The position numbers and the translations under genes were made by a program. From Prosapia bicincta (lineage: Eukaryota > Arthropoda > Insecta > Hemiptera > Cercopidae): a stretch of 64,000 nt of DNA. The notes under the pieces were generated by a model that had not been told where the DNA came from, searched no databases, and saw only the letters and a program-made list of their open reading frames with translations. Positions 49,601-59,519 of the stretch are shown here, piece after piece. Positions within the stretch are counted from its first letter, which is position 1. Every line of letters begins with the position of its first letter. The stretch lies in assembly GCA_036971475.1 (NCBI GenBank), contig JBAIZL010000058.1, positions 2,741,001 through 2,805,000 of the forward strand, read 5' to 3'.

Positions 49601-50016
49601 TTGTCATTTTGAGGCCTTTTTGTACTTCTTTTATTAGGTGTACGTTTTCTAATGTGGGGAATGTGTGTTTGTTTTTGATGGCGTGTGTAGCTAAGTTTGA
49701 GTTATAAGTTTCAGGTTTGATGTATGCATTGAGGTGTTCCTGATAGCTGTCTTTTAATTTCTTTTTTGTTTGGCCTATGTTAAAAGACTCCCACAGAGCA
49801 GTGAATCCAAAAATAGAACAATAACGGTACACCACACCTTGTGACAACGGAAATTCCACACGACTCGCAGTCTACTACAACCCCTGGTCAGTGATGCTTG
49901 ATGATAGATTTACTACCAATCTTTGAAAGTTAACTCGCATAAATACCAAGTAACATTCTTGTTTAAGTACATATAGTGAAAGTGATAAGTGAATACAAGA
50001 AAACAGTGTTGCAAAG

Positions 50017-50094
<78 letters not shown>

Positions 50095-53000
50095 TATATA
50101 TATGTATGTATATATGTAAAGTGAAACAGAAAATGTTCGATTGAAGACACATCACAATCATAACAAACCTTTATTTCAACCAATTTGCAGTAGTGCAAAT
50201 AGAAAAAGAGGGTACAAAAAATGTAGGAAAAAGAGGAGTGAGATAATAATTACTGTCATAAATTATTTTAAATCTACATTTAGAGGTTATCATGAGTTCT
50301 TGAAAATTAATCACCAGTATCCAAATAAGTTAAACAACACTCCAATAAACAATCAGTGATATGCTGCTGAAACCTTACATTTTTATATCATTTTATAACA
50401 CTTTGGGGTTTAAATTGAAACCAATTAACATCAATTGTTTTATACAAGATATTTTTTTAAATTAATAATTGTTTCTCTTTTAAAAAAATAAAAACATGCA
50501 GAAAACTCACAAATTAATCATTTGTTAACTCATACGCGTTTCAATGACAAAGTCATCATCATCGGTGGGTGTTACTACTACAAACTCTAACATACAACTG
50601 TGTATGAGTAAATAAATGAATAATTTGTGAGTTTTCTGCATGTTTGTATTTGTTTTAACATAACCTCACAAGCTAAACTCAAAGAATAGTTAATTGTATA
50701 TTTCTCTTTCTTTGTCCAATTTGTATTACTCTTCTTCTTAATTCCTCTTTTAAAAGCTCTTATTCATTCTGAATCTTTTTCTTATAAGTTGAAACCTAGC
50801 AATCTGCGTCTAGTGTTAAGATTAACTGGTGTGCTTAAATACATTTTGTCTCCATAAGTTTTTTGTACATTTACTTTAATTATAAGTGTGGCATGTCATG
50901 ACAACACTAGGTTTAAAATTAAAGATCATGGTCAACTAGGTTTTAATGAAGATCATGGTTAACAAAATCTATATGTGTCTTTCTTAAAACATTGACACAC
51001 AGAACTGATGAGACTTGTCTGGCTTTAAGTGAGATGGTACAAACTTAAGTAATTTCTATCAAGATGAAAAACAGTTTGTCTTAATATTGTTACTAATACC
51101 ATTTTAGAAATTCTTGGTAGTGTTCATTTTCTTTAGTCTGATATCAGCTTTCATACACTGAAGTTCGATTCAAGTAATTGTTGCAAAAAGATGAGAAATA
51201 GCATCTAAACAAGGCAGAGCCTGTTTTTTGTTGGTAATTTTTAATGTTTTTTTAATTATTAAAATAAATTCTAAACTTAAAATGAACATTTACTTCTTAT
51301 AAATAATATTCGAGCTGGCTTGTGAGTGTAAGTTATAATTAAAGAATAAATATGCTACAACTCACAAATATAAAAGCTTTATTTTCATACACGTTTCAAC
51401 GACAATTTGTTGTCTTCCTCATTGATCTTACACAAATCAAATTAAGTGTAAACAGAAACAAAAAAAAAACACTAAACATTTATGTTTAGTGTTTTTTTTT
51501 TAGTTAAGCTAAAAGTTAAGCTAAGTAAACAAAAACAAACAAAAAAAAAACACTAAACATCTGTTTAGTGTTTCTTTTTTTTTAGTTAAGTTTAATTTGA
51601 TTTGTGTAAGATCAATGAGGATGACGACAAATTGTCGTTGAAACGCGTATGAAAATAAAGCTTTTATATTTGTGAGTTGTAGCATATTTATTCTTTAATT
51701 ATTTACTTCTTAGCTTTGTATTTAAAATCTGTAAAACTAGATTTTAGAAATAGTTTGGAATATGAATATTTGTTTCAACTGTTATAGCATAGGCAGCAAA
51801 TGGGTTCTAACAAACCATGTCGAAATTAGCACCAAATGTTGCAAGATCAGTTTAATTTGTTGTCCTTATGAAATCCTAGCTAACAAGATAAATAATCTAT
51901 ATCGAGTCTAAATGTGTGGGATCCATAGTTGACAAATTATCCTTCAGAGTATTTGTGTTATAAAACATTCATACACAATTGTAAATAATTACTGCTTCAT
52001 TTTGGATATAGTGATGAACAATAAATGAAAATATATTATCTGTCAACTACCAGTGTCAATCATCTTACAAAAGGTATTTCGCATGACCATCCGGTAAAAA
52101 CATCAAGTCAACTAGTTAATTGTAAAAATTAACCCCAAGATACTTGTATATACTGAGTTATTACAAGGCCTTTTGATTATCACATATATTTATAAACCAG
52201 ATCCCTCTCTCCATTTTGTTCAAGCAATAAATAGATTTTTTAAGCATAAGCATTTTTGGATCACCTATAGTACTTTTTAATTTCATAATTTGTTATATTT
52301 GTTTCACATTTTGTCTCTTTCAAGTTACATTATTTGAAATTCTAAGATCTCAACATATTAGATAACACATAATGCAAGTTTCATAAAATTACTAACCAAA
52401 ACTGATAAATTTTAAAAGCAATTACTTTTGCAGTTCTCAACATACAGTATTATTTTTCATAAACAAAATATACAAGTTGAGTAATCTTAATTTTGTGTAG
52501 TGAACATGAGATACGTGACAATAATGAAAAGTTAATAAAACCCTTTAATGGAATTAAGGCTATACTACAAACTACGAAAAAAAAGAAGTCAAAATTAGCA
52601 CTGGCTGAAACAACTACAGAAGGAGCCACACTCTTGCATTTGGTTCAATTATGTGGGTTTGATGTTTTCAACTTCAAGGAAGTGGATGATGATCCTGAAA
52701 TAAAACACATAAAGAGGTAACTATGATTTTTCTTTAATTTTATTTTTAATCATCTTCATAGATTATTTATTGCACTACAATAAGTAACAAAATTTAACTC
52801 AAATCAATTAATTTCATGTTATTTAAACAATACAACTTTTATCATTTTCGTCTTTCCTAGTGATTAAAAAGTATATTTTTAAAACAATTAGAAGCTACTG
52901 TCGCTGTTAACACATTTAATACCTTCAATACATCATTCACTGTTGCTTTATACAATACTGTATTAACTTCAGTAATCTTCTACAAGATAGTTAGAAAATG

Positions 53001-53224
53001 TTTACCATAACAGCCTCATATTATAAAACACATTTCTTCTTTATAGGATAAGAACTAGAGCTGAAGTTGAATTGAAGGATATGGTTTATTTTGGAACAAA
53101 TGAAACAATACTGCAAGAAATTCAAAGTTTAGGTGTAATTACAGTTAAAATTAATGTAGGAGAAGGACTTCAAATTCATCATATTGAAGAAGCTGAAAAA
53201 TCTTATTCCACAGCAAAACAGTAA
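34671..53224 (+). CDS. MDP1-like pseudophosphatase 2 (four exons)
   Basis: CDS = join(34671..34947, 40627..40687, 52501..52716, 53047..53224), 243 aa; GT-AG introns with phases 1,2,2. The ATG at 34671 is the first after an in-frame TAA at 34659. Residues 17-31 are a hydrophobic core and Y34-A37 (YACA) a plausible signal-peptidase site. A basic linker follows (RRRK at 67-70, up to K86), then the MDP1-like domain: PKVAVFQAD (85-93), WPY (97-99) for the WPF signature, and RD in exon 3. The nucleophile Asp is Gln91; D93 is kept; the motif III Lys position is E179; motif IV is YFGT with no Asp. No catalytic set remains. Exons 3 and 4 are exactly 216 and 178 bp, as in gene 1. AATAAA at 53471-53476 may end the mRNA. 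Introns of 5.7 and 11.8 kb are full of transposons; the last is 330 bp. A secreted or ER-anchored binding protein is my inference. Confidence 0.85.
34948..35264. other. intron 1 of gene 2, start
   Basis: GT donor at 34948; nothing else recognised. Confidence 0.5.
35265..35945 (-). pseudogene. PLE 3' fragment with family B terminus
   Basis: The left edge (35265-35345) is the family B terminus with CAGCAGACATATTTTCCAAT. On minus the T/G-rich body reads [30 protein letters not shown], a badly decayed GIY-YIG block with its preceding segment. TTTTTTGCCAAG closes it near 35925. It lies in intron 1 of gene 2, opposite strand. Confidence 0.6.
36529..36625. repeat. family B foldback inserted in the hAT
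   Basis: CACTTGGCAAAAAACGACTA and TAGTGGTTTTTTGCCAAGTG are inverted ends of a 97-bp hairpin; the centre has GTCTGATGAATAATACAG. The repeat matches family B ends at 8.6, 27.8 and 35.3 kb. Confidence 0.85.
36660..37789 (-). pseudogene. hAT transposase with TTF zinc finger, C-terminally truncated
   Basis: The start is taken at 37789 ([13 protein letters not shown]). A TTF-type zinc-finger region follows ([28 protein letters not shown]), then a frameshifted linker, then the start of the RNase H-like core: MVDETCDVS holds a conserved Asp, followed by [12 protein letters not shown] and [12 protein letters not shown]. The C-terminal part with the hAT dimerisation region is deleted. A stop near 37637 and at least one frameshift disable it. 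Confidence 0.85.
38485..38815. repeat. MITE with about 45-bp inverted ends
   Basis: GTGTGGACCACAACCGTGCA...CTTGACCTTGAGAGAT is answered by ATCTCTCAAGGCCAACTGCA...GGTCCGCAC. TA at both borders would fit a Tc1/mariner-type MITE. A donor-like GTAAGT on minus at about 38453 was not taken as an exon. Confidence 0.7.
38816..39056. other. intron 1 of gene 2, nothing recognised
   Basis: No supported feature. Confidence 0.45.
39057..39623. repeat. 95-bp tandem satellite, 6 copies
   Basis: Units start at 39057, 39152, 39247, 39342, 39437 and 39532, each opening GTCTGTAATCTCCCAGTAAA. They are almost identical (copy 2 has GATATT where others have CATATT), which indicates recent expansion or conversion. 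No coding sense. Confidence 0.95.
39624..40270. other. intron 1 of gene 2, nothing firm
   Basis: A 108-codon minus frame at 39979-40305 has no family features; its C-terminal segment recalls degraded hAT or zinc-finger dimer partners only vaguely. Confidence 0.35.
40271..40345. repeat. 16-bp tandem repeat, about 4.5 copies
   Basis: The unit CAACTAGATGGACAAA recurs at 40271, 40287, 40303 and 40319, with a partial fifth copy. Confidence 0.9.
40688..41880. other. intron 2 of gene 2, no repeat recognised
   Basis: No gene. If the alternative first exon at 41984 is real, its promoter would lie in this stretch, which becomes less AT-rich after 41300. Confidence 0.35.
41984..46632 (+). CDS. possible alternative 5' exons of gene 2
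   Basis: Two exon candidates inside intron 2 of gene 2: 41984..42054 (ATG, then [19 protein letters not shown]) with donor AA|GTAAGT, and 46552..46632 with a strong pyrimidine-rich acceptor (ttctgcttcag) and donor TG|GTTAGT. They join in frame (phase 2), and the second again ends in phase 2, so it could splice directly to 52501. The resulting 181-aa product would lack the leader and motif I of gene 2. The peptide matches nothing I recognise, so it could also be part of another gene or chance. Confidence 0.35.
42060..42750. other. intron, AT-rich, nothing recognised
   Basis: No supported feature. Confidence 0.45.
42755..45740 (-). mobile_element. APE-type LINE (non-LTR retrotransposon)
   Basis: On minus, a 5' region of about 400 bp (45340-45740) with short GC-rich motifs (GAGCGTAGGGCTAACAACCC near 45395-45415) precedes endonuclease and reverse transcriptase. 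The 3' end lies near 42755 after a stop and a short GGGCTGTAGCGCTACATAG segment. Clade within RTE/Jockey-like LINEs is not resolved. It is opposite in strand to gene 2, within its second intron. Confidence 0.8.
42769..45339 (-). pseudogene. LINE endonuclease-reverse transcriptase, broken
   Basis: Frames on minus, in order: an APE endonuclease (44615-45115) with ILGDLNAQ and QIDHVLI active-site blocks; a linker and RT fingers (43703-44602) with [16 protein letters not shown] and MPRKWR; RT palm (43058-43429) with GVRQGDALS and catalytic YVDD in [11 protein letters not shown]; and a C-terminal segment (42769-43023) with [10 protein letters not shown] and GRPGRRW. At least three frameshifts or stops separate them, but catalytic motifs survive, so decay is moderate. 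An intact protein would be roughly 850 aa. Confidence 0.85.
45741..46551. other. intron 2 of gene 2, nothing recognised
   Basis: AT-rich, no supported feature before the exon candidate at 46552. Confidence 0.45.
46987..48498 (+). pseudogene. Tigger/pogo (CENP-B-like) transposase pseudogene
   Basis: The real start is probably [18 protein letters not shown] at 47048, the CENP-B/psq-type helix-turn-helix. The second DNA-binding domain follows (47270 on: [26 protein letters not shown]), then the DDE core: first Asp in [10 protein letters not shown] near 47530, second block [11 protein letters not shown] near 47850 where the catalytic Asp reads Asn, third block [16 protein letters not shown] near 47940. 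A polar, Asp-rich C-terminus ends at 48496. Two stops and frameshifts between 47160 and 48067 disable it. Confidence 0.85.
48499..49275 (+). mobile_element. 3' end of the Tigger element
   Basis: Non-coding 3' part ending near 49275 in CGTTATACAGAGGTTCAACTG, the usual Tigger terminal motif read towards the right border. The matching left terminus was not found upstream of 46987. Confidence 0.6.
49419..49859 (-). pseudogene. PLE GIY-YIG endonuclease fragment
   Basis: The minus frame contains [20 protein letters not shown], then [20 protein letters not shown] and [10 protein letters not shown], the endonuclease C-terminal half seen in arthropod PLEs. Its first 35 residues and last 35 residues come from the foldback arms. 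RT is absent. Confidence 0.75.
49894..49940 (+). ncRNA. hammerhead-like core in PLE family F
   Basis: Stem I ATGC (49894-49897) pairs with GCAT (49937-49940). Core is TTGATGA (49898-49904), one change from CTGATGA. Stem II AGATT (49906-49910) pairs with AATCT (49918-49922). GAAA is at 49925-49928, stem III G/C around TTAA, then TC (49935-49936) as the cleavage step. Two extra T precede GAAA. The C-to-T change at a catalytic position probably weakens or stops cleavage. Confidence 0.6.
50022..50115. repeat. (TA)n and (TATG)n microsatellite
   Basis: (TA)n to about 50068, then TATG units and more TA. The two long minus frames here are by-products. Confidence 0.95.
50490..50650. repeat. foldback repeat, family D
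   Basis: AACATGCAGAAAACTCACAA is inverted at the right end (TTGTGAGTTTTCTGCATGTT). The left arm read on minus has CCGATGATG, ATGAC-TTT-GTCAT, TGAAACGCGTA: a hammerhead order with one core change. Confidence 0.8.
50651..51336. other. intron 2 of gene 2, nothing recognised
   Basis: No supported feature. Confidence 0.45.
51337..51700. repeat. foldback repeat, family D, with nested hairpins
   Basis: Outer arms AATTAAAGAATAAATATGCT and AGCATATTTATTCTTTAATT are perfect for the first 20 bases and extend about 120 bp. The centre holds two further hairpins, each AACACTAAACAT facing ATGTTTAGTGTT. Confidence 0.9.
51612..51652 (+). ncRNA. hammerhead-like core in family D
   Basis: Stem I TCA (51612-51614) pairs with TGA (51650-51652). 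Core A-TGAGGA (51615-51621) differs from CTGANGA only at its first base. Stem II ACGACAA (51624-51630) pairs with TTGTCGT (51632-51638); GAAA at 51640-51643; stem III C/G around GC; cleavage TA (51648-51649). The copy in the left arm has the same layout with GTGTA. Confidence 0.6.
51701..52500. other. intron 2 of gene 2, end
   Basis: No repeat recognised; acceptor tag at 52498-52500 precedes exon 3. Confidence 0.5.
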
Positions 53225-53470
53225 ACAGGTGTTAATCTAATTATAAAATGTAAAGTTATTAAGACTATATTTATTGTGAATATATTTAAGTCAAATACAA
53301 AAATTACAACAGCAGTTATAAAGTTACACAAAAGCAGAAAACGGGCTTCTAACAACAAAATAGTTTTAAAAATAAAAAACATATTTACTGTACATGACAC
53401 TTCAAGACAAAAATATTTGTAAACTACAACTTATGTAAACTTAAATTTTACTGAAGTAAATAGTTACTGA

Positions 53471-53476
53471 AATAAA
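53471..53476 (+). promoter_or_regulatory. candidate poly(A) signal of gene 2
   Basis: AATAAA 247 bp after the stop codon; another lies near 53750. Confidence 0.4.
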
Positions 53477-55490
53477 ATCTTTTTGACTCTGTCCCCTACC
53501 ATCATTAGTGCAAAGGTTAGAAATAATAACTTTCTAAAGCTTGTTAACAACTTATAAATTATTGTTCAAACAAATTATAATTATAGGTTAAAATATACAA
53601 AAAATATATAGTAAAGAAGTCTATAAGAATAAATCATTTTCAATAATATGCATAATGACAAAAACAGAGTCCACCAATGTTTGGAAATTGTACACTTAAA
53701 ATTAAATTAATGCTTATAAAACTATTCATTATTATGGTTAATTTTGAATAAAGAAAAGTGATATTATTATAAGTTATACAAATTAGAAGGTAGAAATAAT
53801 ACTATATTTAAATTTAAAAGTAATAATCCTTTTGATTTATAAAATGACACATGGTAATTTTTAATAAAAAATGGCAACACAAACTACTTTAAAAAATTAT
53901 ATTAAGTATAAGAAACTTAAAAATTAGAAAATCCATATGATTCTCTCATAGCTGGGATAATATTATCCAACTGAATAAATGCATTTATTTTCTTAATAGT
54001 ATCTAAATCAATGAAATAAAAATAATTTCTGTATAAAATATTCTTCACAATTATTTATATTATTATGTATTAAAATTTGCTAAATTTAAACACATTTGCA
54101 GGTCTTTGAGTTTTAAATTTATTCAATCATTCCTGAGATATAATATTTAATTATAATTTTAAAACATGTCATTAATAAAATAAGGTAATGAAACTGATGC
54201 TAGCAATACTGCCCCACATGCACTACCCCCTCCATCTTTATCTGAATAAAAGCTATCATTATATAAAAGTGTCAATCTCTAAAGGTGCCAAAGCCAAAAA
54301 CTATCAATATTGAAAAAACTATACTTTAAAAAAAAACAGCAAAATACGTGACAAAGATTAAGTAAAAATGTGCTTAAAATATCACACTAAACTTCTAAAA
54401 GATTTTTAACACTCTATCTTCACAAAACAAATTTTGATATAAAACTAAAACTGACAATTCAGTCATTTCAATTTATACATGTTTTGTTTCAACACAACAC
54501 TGCATAAAATAGTTACTCCACCAGGAAACCCATCTATGATAGGATCATTCTCCGATTGAGTCTGAAATTTTAAACATTAGGTTTTGTGTATAGCGTGAAT
54601 TATAATTTGGCAAAAGAATTTTTAGCTACTCTTCCTAATCCTATCTATCTTTTAATCCTAGAGAATGGCACATATAACATATAACCCTGTGCATTAAAAC
54701 AGAGGTTTTTAAGTCAATACTGACATAATTAAAAGTTTGCTCTGTGACTTATGGATTGTCTTAGCAAATGCCTAACTGGGAATTGATGTATTTGCATAGT
54801 ACATCCAAGTTGACTCTTGCTTGAGTCCAATGTAATTCTGGAAATATGAACTTTTCAAAACTCAATTAATGTAAAATATTATGTACTACTAATTTCTAAC
54901 AAAATTATTTTTTAGGTTTATTATATCCTAAAAACTGCTTAATCGGTTTTGATGCTCCCTGTATAAATATATAGTGTGTAATAACAGTATAAAGTAATTT
55001 TTATTTACTGAAATAATACATTTTCAGTAATACCTACTGAATTATATTTGTATACCATTATATCCTAAATTTTTTGTTTTATGTAACGAGTCTACATAGC
55101 TTGTGGTTGATGTAACTTGGGCTCTGCTGTACTTCAATATACAGTTTTTAGAACTGACAATGGGGATCTAGTTGGCTAAATTTCCATTCAAAATTTAATT
55201 GATAAATTTCTTAATGAAATTCTACTTCAGAAAACCCTCAGATTAATTCAATTTTGACACACTCGTTATGGGTATTAGTCTTTGGTAGGATTACTAAAAA
55301 TGACTAATAAACAAATTAATATTATTAAAACAATACATTATTGCTCTATCATTTTATAAACCACCCTATCATTTATATAGGCCAACCTATTATTAAGTAT
55401 AATAATCAATTAGCATGTATTATACAATTAAAAAGGAGAAAGGAAAAAATATGATAAATTAGAATCCTAACACACATATATAATTTAAAA
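53477..55490. other. spacer between gene 2 and gene 3, nothing recognised
   Basis: About 2 kb of AT-rich DNA without supported genes or repeats. Confidence 0.45.
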
Positions 55491-55499
55491 CTGTCACCT

Positions 55500-56220
55500 T
55501 CTCAAGCCTACACAATGCCATTTCAGTAGCAATGGGTCAGAGGTCTAGTGAACATTGACTGTTTGTTGTTGAGGCACATTTCAAAAGTATTGATTCTTGT
55601 GTTGTTACTCAACATGAATTTCGTAAACGTTTCAATGTGGGTGTAGAAGACATATTCCATGTATAACACAATTATTATAGAGGTGAATAACTTCTGAACT
55701 ACAGGTTCAATCTTAAAACTGAAACCTACAGGTCGTCCAAGGTTAGTCAGAACACCAGACAATGTTCAGTGAGTGAGACAAGCTGTACTGAATAGTCCAC
55801 ATCAGCCTCTTTAAAAGCAAGCGGCCGCTCTTCATCCCAGAATTAAGAAGAAAAGAATTTGCTGTGAAAAAAATTTGGGTACAACAAAATGGAGCACCTG
55901 GTCATTCAGCTAATGTGATCATGGGATTTTTAAGGAGAAGGTTTCGTGGCTGTGTCATTTCTGGCAATGGCAACATTGCTTGGCCAGCCTGTTTGCCTGA
56001 TCTCACTGCTTGTGACTTTTTCCTTTGGGGATAATTTAAATCAAAAGTGTGCACTAGCAAAACTCGCACAGTACAAAAACTGAAAGATGCTATTAGCCAA
56101 GTGATTGCTACCATTGAGATAAAAAAAAAGTGTTTGAGAGTTTCACTGCGAGACTAGAAGAATGCATGGCACGAAACGGACACCATTTAAATGATGTAAT
56201 TTTTAAATCTTAAAAGTTAT
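55500..56220 (+). pseudogene. mariner-like (DUF4817) transposase relic
   Basis: Frames in order read HEFRKRFNVG (N-terminal domain), GRPRLVRTPDNVQ (linker), QQNGAPGHSANVIMGFLRRR (second catalytic block), WPACLPDLTACDFFLWG (third) and ECMARNGHHLNDVIF (C-terminus). The segment for the first catalytic Asp is deleted near 55830. The right border may be near 56350, where TACAGGGTGCAGTAG (minus) looks like a terminal repeat; no left partner was found. Confidence 0.75.
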
Positions 56221-57194
56221 CATTTACTGTTTTATTCCTCATTAACTGGCATTCATTGTAGTTCTTAAAAAATAATAAATATTTACAAAGGTTCATTATT
56301 ATTGGAAATATTCTTATTTAAATCCCGTCAGGTTTTTCTACTGCACCCTGTATTTAGAATTTTTAGTTTTGGTTTATAGAAAGAAGTTTCCATAAAACTA
56401 TAAACAAATTCGGTTAGGAATTTACATAAGATAAGATGAGTCTTACGGGTATATCAGACTTATGAACGATAGGAAGTTATAGAATATAGGGAAAGACTAA
56501 TCAGTCAGGGTTAATAAATATAGGTGTAAACTTGAAACAAAATATGTATTTAAATTAAATTTTGTCAGACTCTTATGAGACCTTTTTTCACAGTTTTGGG
56601 ATCTCTACGAACATTAACATGCGTGACTCTATAAGATCTATTGAAGACTTTAGATTCAACCTTTACAATACCAGAATATTTTGTCACCACAGTAGTATTG
56701 CTTTCATCATGATAACATTGCCATAGTATTAATCTAAGCGTTTCAAACAAAGAAAACAATTCCTGGGATATGTTTTTTCTTAATATTTAAATTAAGCTAA
56801 GAAGTTATTCGATGTTATTGGTTATTCTCACAGATGAATGTTTGAATTGGCATAAGAATATTACCATTGTTCATAAGCACTAACAACAAAACTGTGATCT
56901 AAATTTCTGCAACATATCAAACAAACTATTATTCAGACTACTAGAACTGCCCAGAAACTAGGAATTTTCCCCTTTAAAATCCTAAGAAAATTAAAATGTG
57001 GAGTAGACAATGTAGAATAATTAAAGTTTGCTTATTCCAATCTTTATAATAATTAAAGGTATTGTAGAAAATATTTTACATAAAAAGACATTGGCATCTG
57101 ACATTTTTTATTATTCTAAGCATTTAATAGTAAAAAAGCAACTCAATCAGCAAATTCTAATTAGAAAACATATTTAATTTGCAAGAACCATTTT
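56221..57194. other. spacer, nothing recognised
   Basis: No supported feature beyond the mariner tail near 56350. Confidence 0.4.
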
Positions 57195-57198
57195 TTAA

Positions 57199-58500
57199 AC
57201 CTGGCGGCCCACCTCTACGTCTCTCAGACGTATGGCCAAACCTTTTGGTTTCTCCCCACTCCCCTGTAAATTCCAGAATACCCAGATTTTAGGTTTTCTT
57301 TTAATGGCTGGTGCATTGTCTGATCAGAGTACTTTTGTACGCTTTATGTGTTTAATCTATAAATTACAACAATTTTCATAAAAGTGACTATGTCTCTGGA
57401 ACGTAGATGTGGGTTATCAAGTTAATTTTATGTACGTCTCCAGGATGCAAAAGTGGGGTTAAGCAGTATATTTTACAATTTCTCAATTAAAACAGTCAAG
57501 TATAATCTCTTGGAAATGTAATTGTATGTGTATATTGTAATTATAGGTGGTACATAAATAATTTTTCTATTTTTAATTACGTAAAATTTAAATGTTTCAT
57601 GAAGTTTTCTATATTAGAGACGTTGCAATTATTAGACATCAATACAGACGCTTAAGATGAATTGGAATCAGATGTTGAAGGAGAGGGTGACCCAAATGAT
57701 GATCCTGAGAAAGAATTAGATTTTGATTCAGACGACTTGGGTGAAGATCCAGCTTGATGATCCAGCCGCCTGATGTTACTGTGGGTGGCAATGATGTAAC
57801 ACTGGATGAGGTTATTCTAGAAGTTTAGGCCAGCAATGAAGATATTTTTATAATATGCTGAACATCAATTAATTTGTAGTACATCTACAAAACAATTACA
57901 AAAAACCAAATACAAAGCAAAGTCAAGGAAAAACCGTTTCTATTTCTTGGTAAAGTTGAATGAACAGCTGATGGTAAATAGAAGAAGTATTGTTTGGCAT
58001 ACTAAAAGATATCAAAGGATCTGAAACAATCCATTGAAAGGTGTTTCTTCAGCAAATAAAAATTTACGAGATATTAATTCTATAACTACTTTAGGGACTG
58101 CTGCTCTACCTTTTACAGATGATCACGAGAGAATAAAAATATACTACAACTGTTGTATCTACAACAACAAAAACTCGAAAATGAGATGTGGCTTTTGAAA
58201 TACCAATATATGTGGTGAGTATTAAAACGACATTATGTTCTTATTGTTATAAACAACTATTGTAAAAAATATATATAGTGTATATATTTCTCTCTAGTAA
58301 TTATCTTATTGTAAATTACCTACTCATTTTTTTGTACACTTCGATGTTACTACATAGGCTTGTAACATCGTTTTGACATGACGTAAGAAAACATTTGTTA
58401 TTAATGTTTTAAAGCATAACTTGTTACTTATTTTCATTGTACGTCACTGGGATGTATAGGTGGGCAAATGTGTCTAAACACGGAGGGTGGGCTGTCAGGG
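57199..58500 (+). mobile_element. piggyBac element relic flanked by TTAA
   Basis: TTAA at 57195-57198 and 58501-58504 flank ends ACCTGGCGGCCCACC and, read on minus, CCCTGACAGCCCACC. TTAA targeting is specific to piggyBac. Inside, 57660-57760 encodes an acidic N-terminal-like stretch (DVEGEGDPNDDPEKELDFD) and 58130-58215 a Cys-rich tail (CCIYNNKNSKMRCGF, then NTNICG); the catalytic domain between is deleted. Confidence 0.75.
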
Positions 58501-58504
58501 TTAA

Positions 58505-59025
58505 AGACTTGTATTGGAATTTTGTGGACCTCAAGTGGAGGATATTTGTTAATTCCACAAATGGGTAAACTGATTATAGTAAATCTACTTGAATCTAAAT
58601 CCCAAACAATCCTGGCTAAACTTGTACGGCCAATATGAATAAAGCTGGGTGGGAACCAGTATGAAGCAAATATAGCTTTGGTGATTTGAGAAGAAATCAT
58701 AAAAGCATAATGTATCATGTAGCCTGTAGCTCCTACATCTTCAAAGAGCACTTTCTCTTTCCTTTTGCCAGTTGTGTTTAATGAGGACTTAACAAAAACA
58801 GAATAGTAATGAGTGAAGAAAATAAACAGCGAAAAACATCACTTACAAGTTGTTTTCAATTACTTAGGTTATTTAAATGTAAGGATAGTTTTGAGGTTTA
58901 AAATTTTTATTTTTATAAAAATACTGTTAATACAAAACTTGATAATAATTGAGGAAAGAGTTTAGAACAAAGAGTCTAGATACATCAAAATTTAGTGAAA
59001 CAGTAGATAATAAATTTAGTGTTAT
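58505..59025. other. spacer upstream of gene 3, nothing recognised
   Basis: A 105-codon minus frame spans 58434-58751 and crosses the piggyBac border, so it is not a gene. Confidence 0.45.
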
Positions 59026-59236
59026 TTGATTCCATCTTCACTTGAGCTACTAGTTTTACACTAAAACACTTGAACATATATTGTCTGTCTAGAGGAGCAC
59101 TTACTTTTTTGATCAATGAGGATGGCCATTTCTTGTCAACTTAGACCGTAACTCAGACCTGTAGAAATCAAAAATATAAGCACCACTAGAGGCAAGTATA
59201 ACATATCAATATATGTTCAAGTGGTTTACTGTATGA
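59026..59236. repeat. foldback repeat, family C
   Basis: TTTGATTCCATCTTCACTTG starts the left arm; arms ACTAAAACACTTGAACATAT and ATATGTTCAAGTGGTTTACT are inverted. The central hammerhead-like region is mostly deleted. Confidence 0.7.
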
Positions 59237-59519
59237 ACTTAAGTTAAAAACACAATTTGTAGCTTTAATAACGTTTCCATAAATATATTCAAGAATTAAA
59301 AATAACTTTTTGATTATCAATTAAATAATTTATCAGAAAATAATACAATTATTACATAACATCTTATCTCTTTAAAATATTTATAACAAGCACTTGTTTT
59401 AGTGTTTTGTGGAAAATATGCACACATATATAAATATACTAGTAAAAGTAAAAATCTAAATAAAAACTACAAATTTGAATTAAAATAAAATTTTATGAAA
59501 ATTTAATAACAACAGTAGG

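Larger units (their letters stand above)
49281..49985. repeat. family F PLE foldback around an endonuclease
   Basis: Arms 49281-49477 and 49787-49983 are inverted copies (ACTTTCACTATATG on the left, CATATAGTGAAAGT on the right). They enclose PLE endonuclease sequence, and a (TA)n tract starts 40 bp to the right. Each arm carries a hammerhead-like core. Confidence 0.85.

Noticed and set aside
54945..54965. CTCCCTGTATA as left terminus of the 55.5-kb mariner
   Set aside because: It has the same orientation as the right end, not inverted, so it cannot be the partner.
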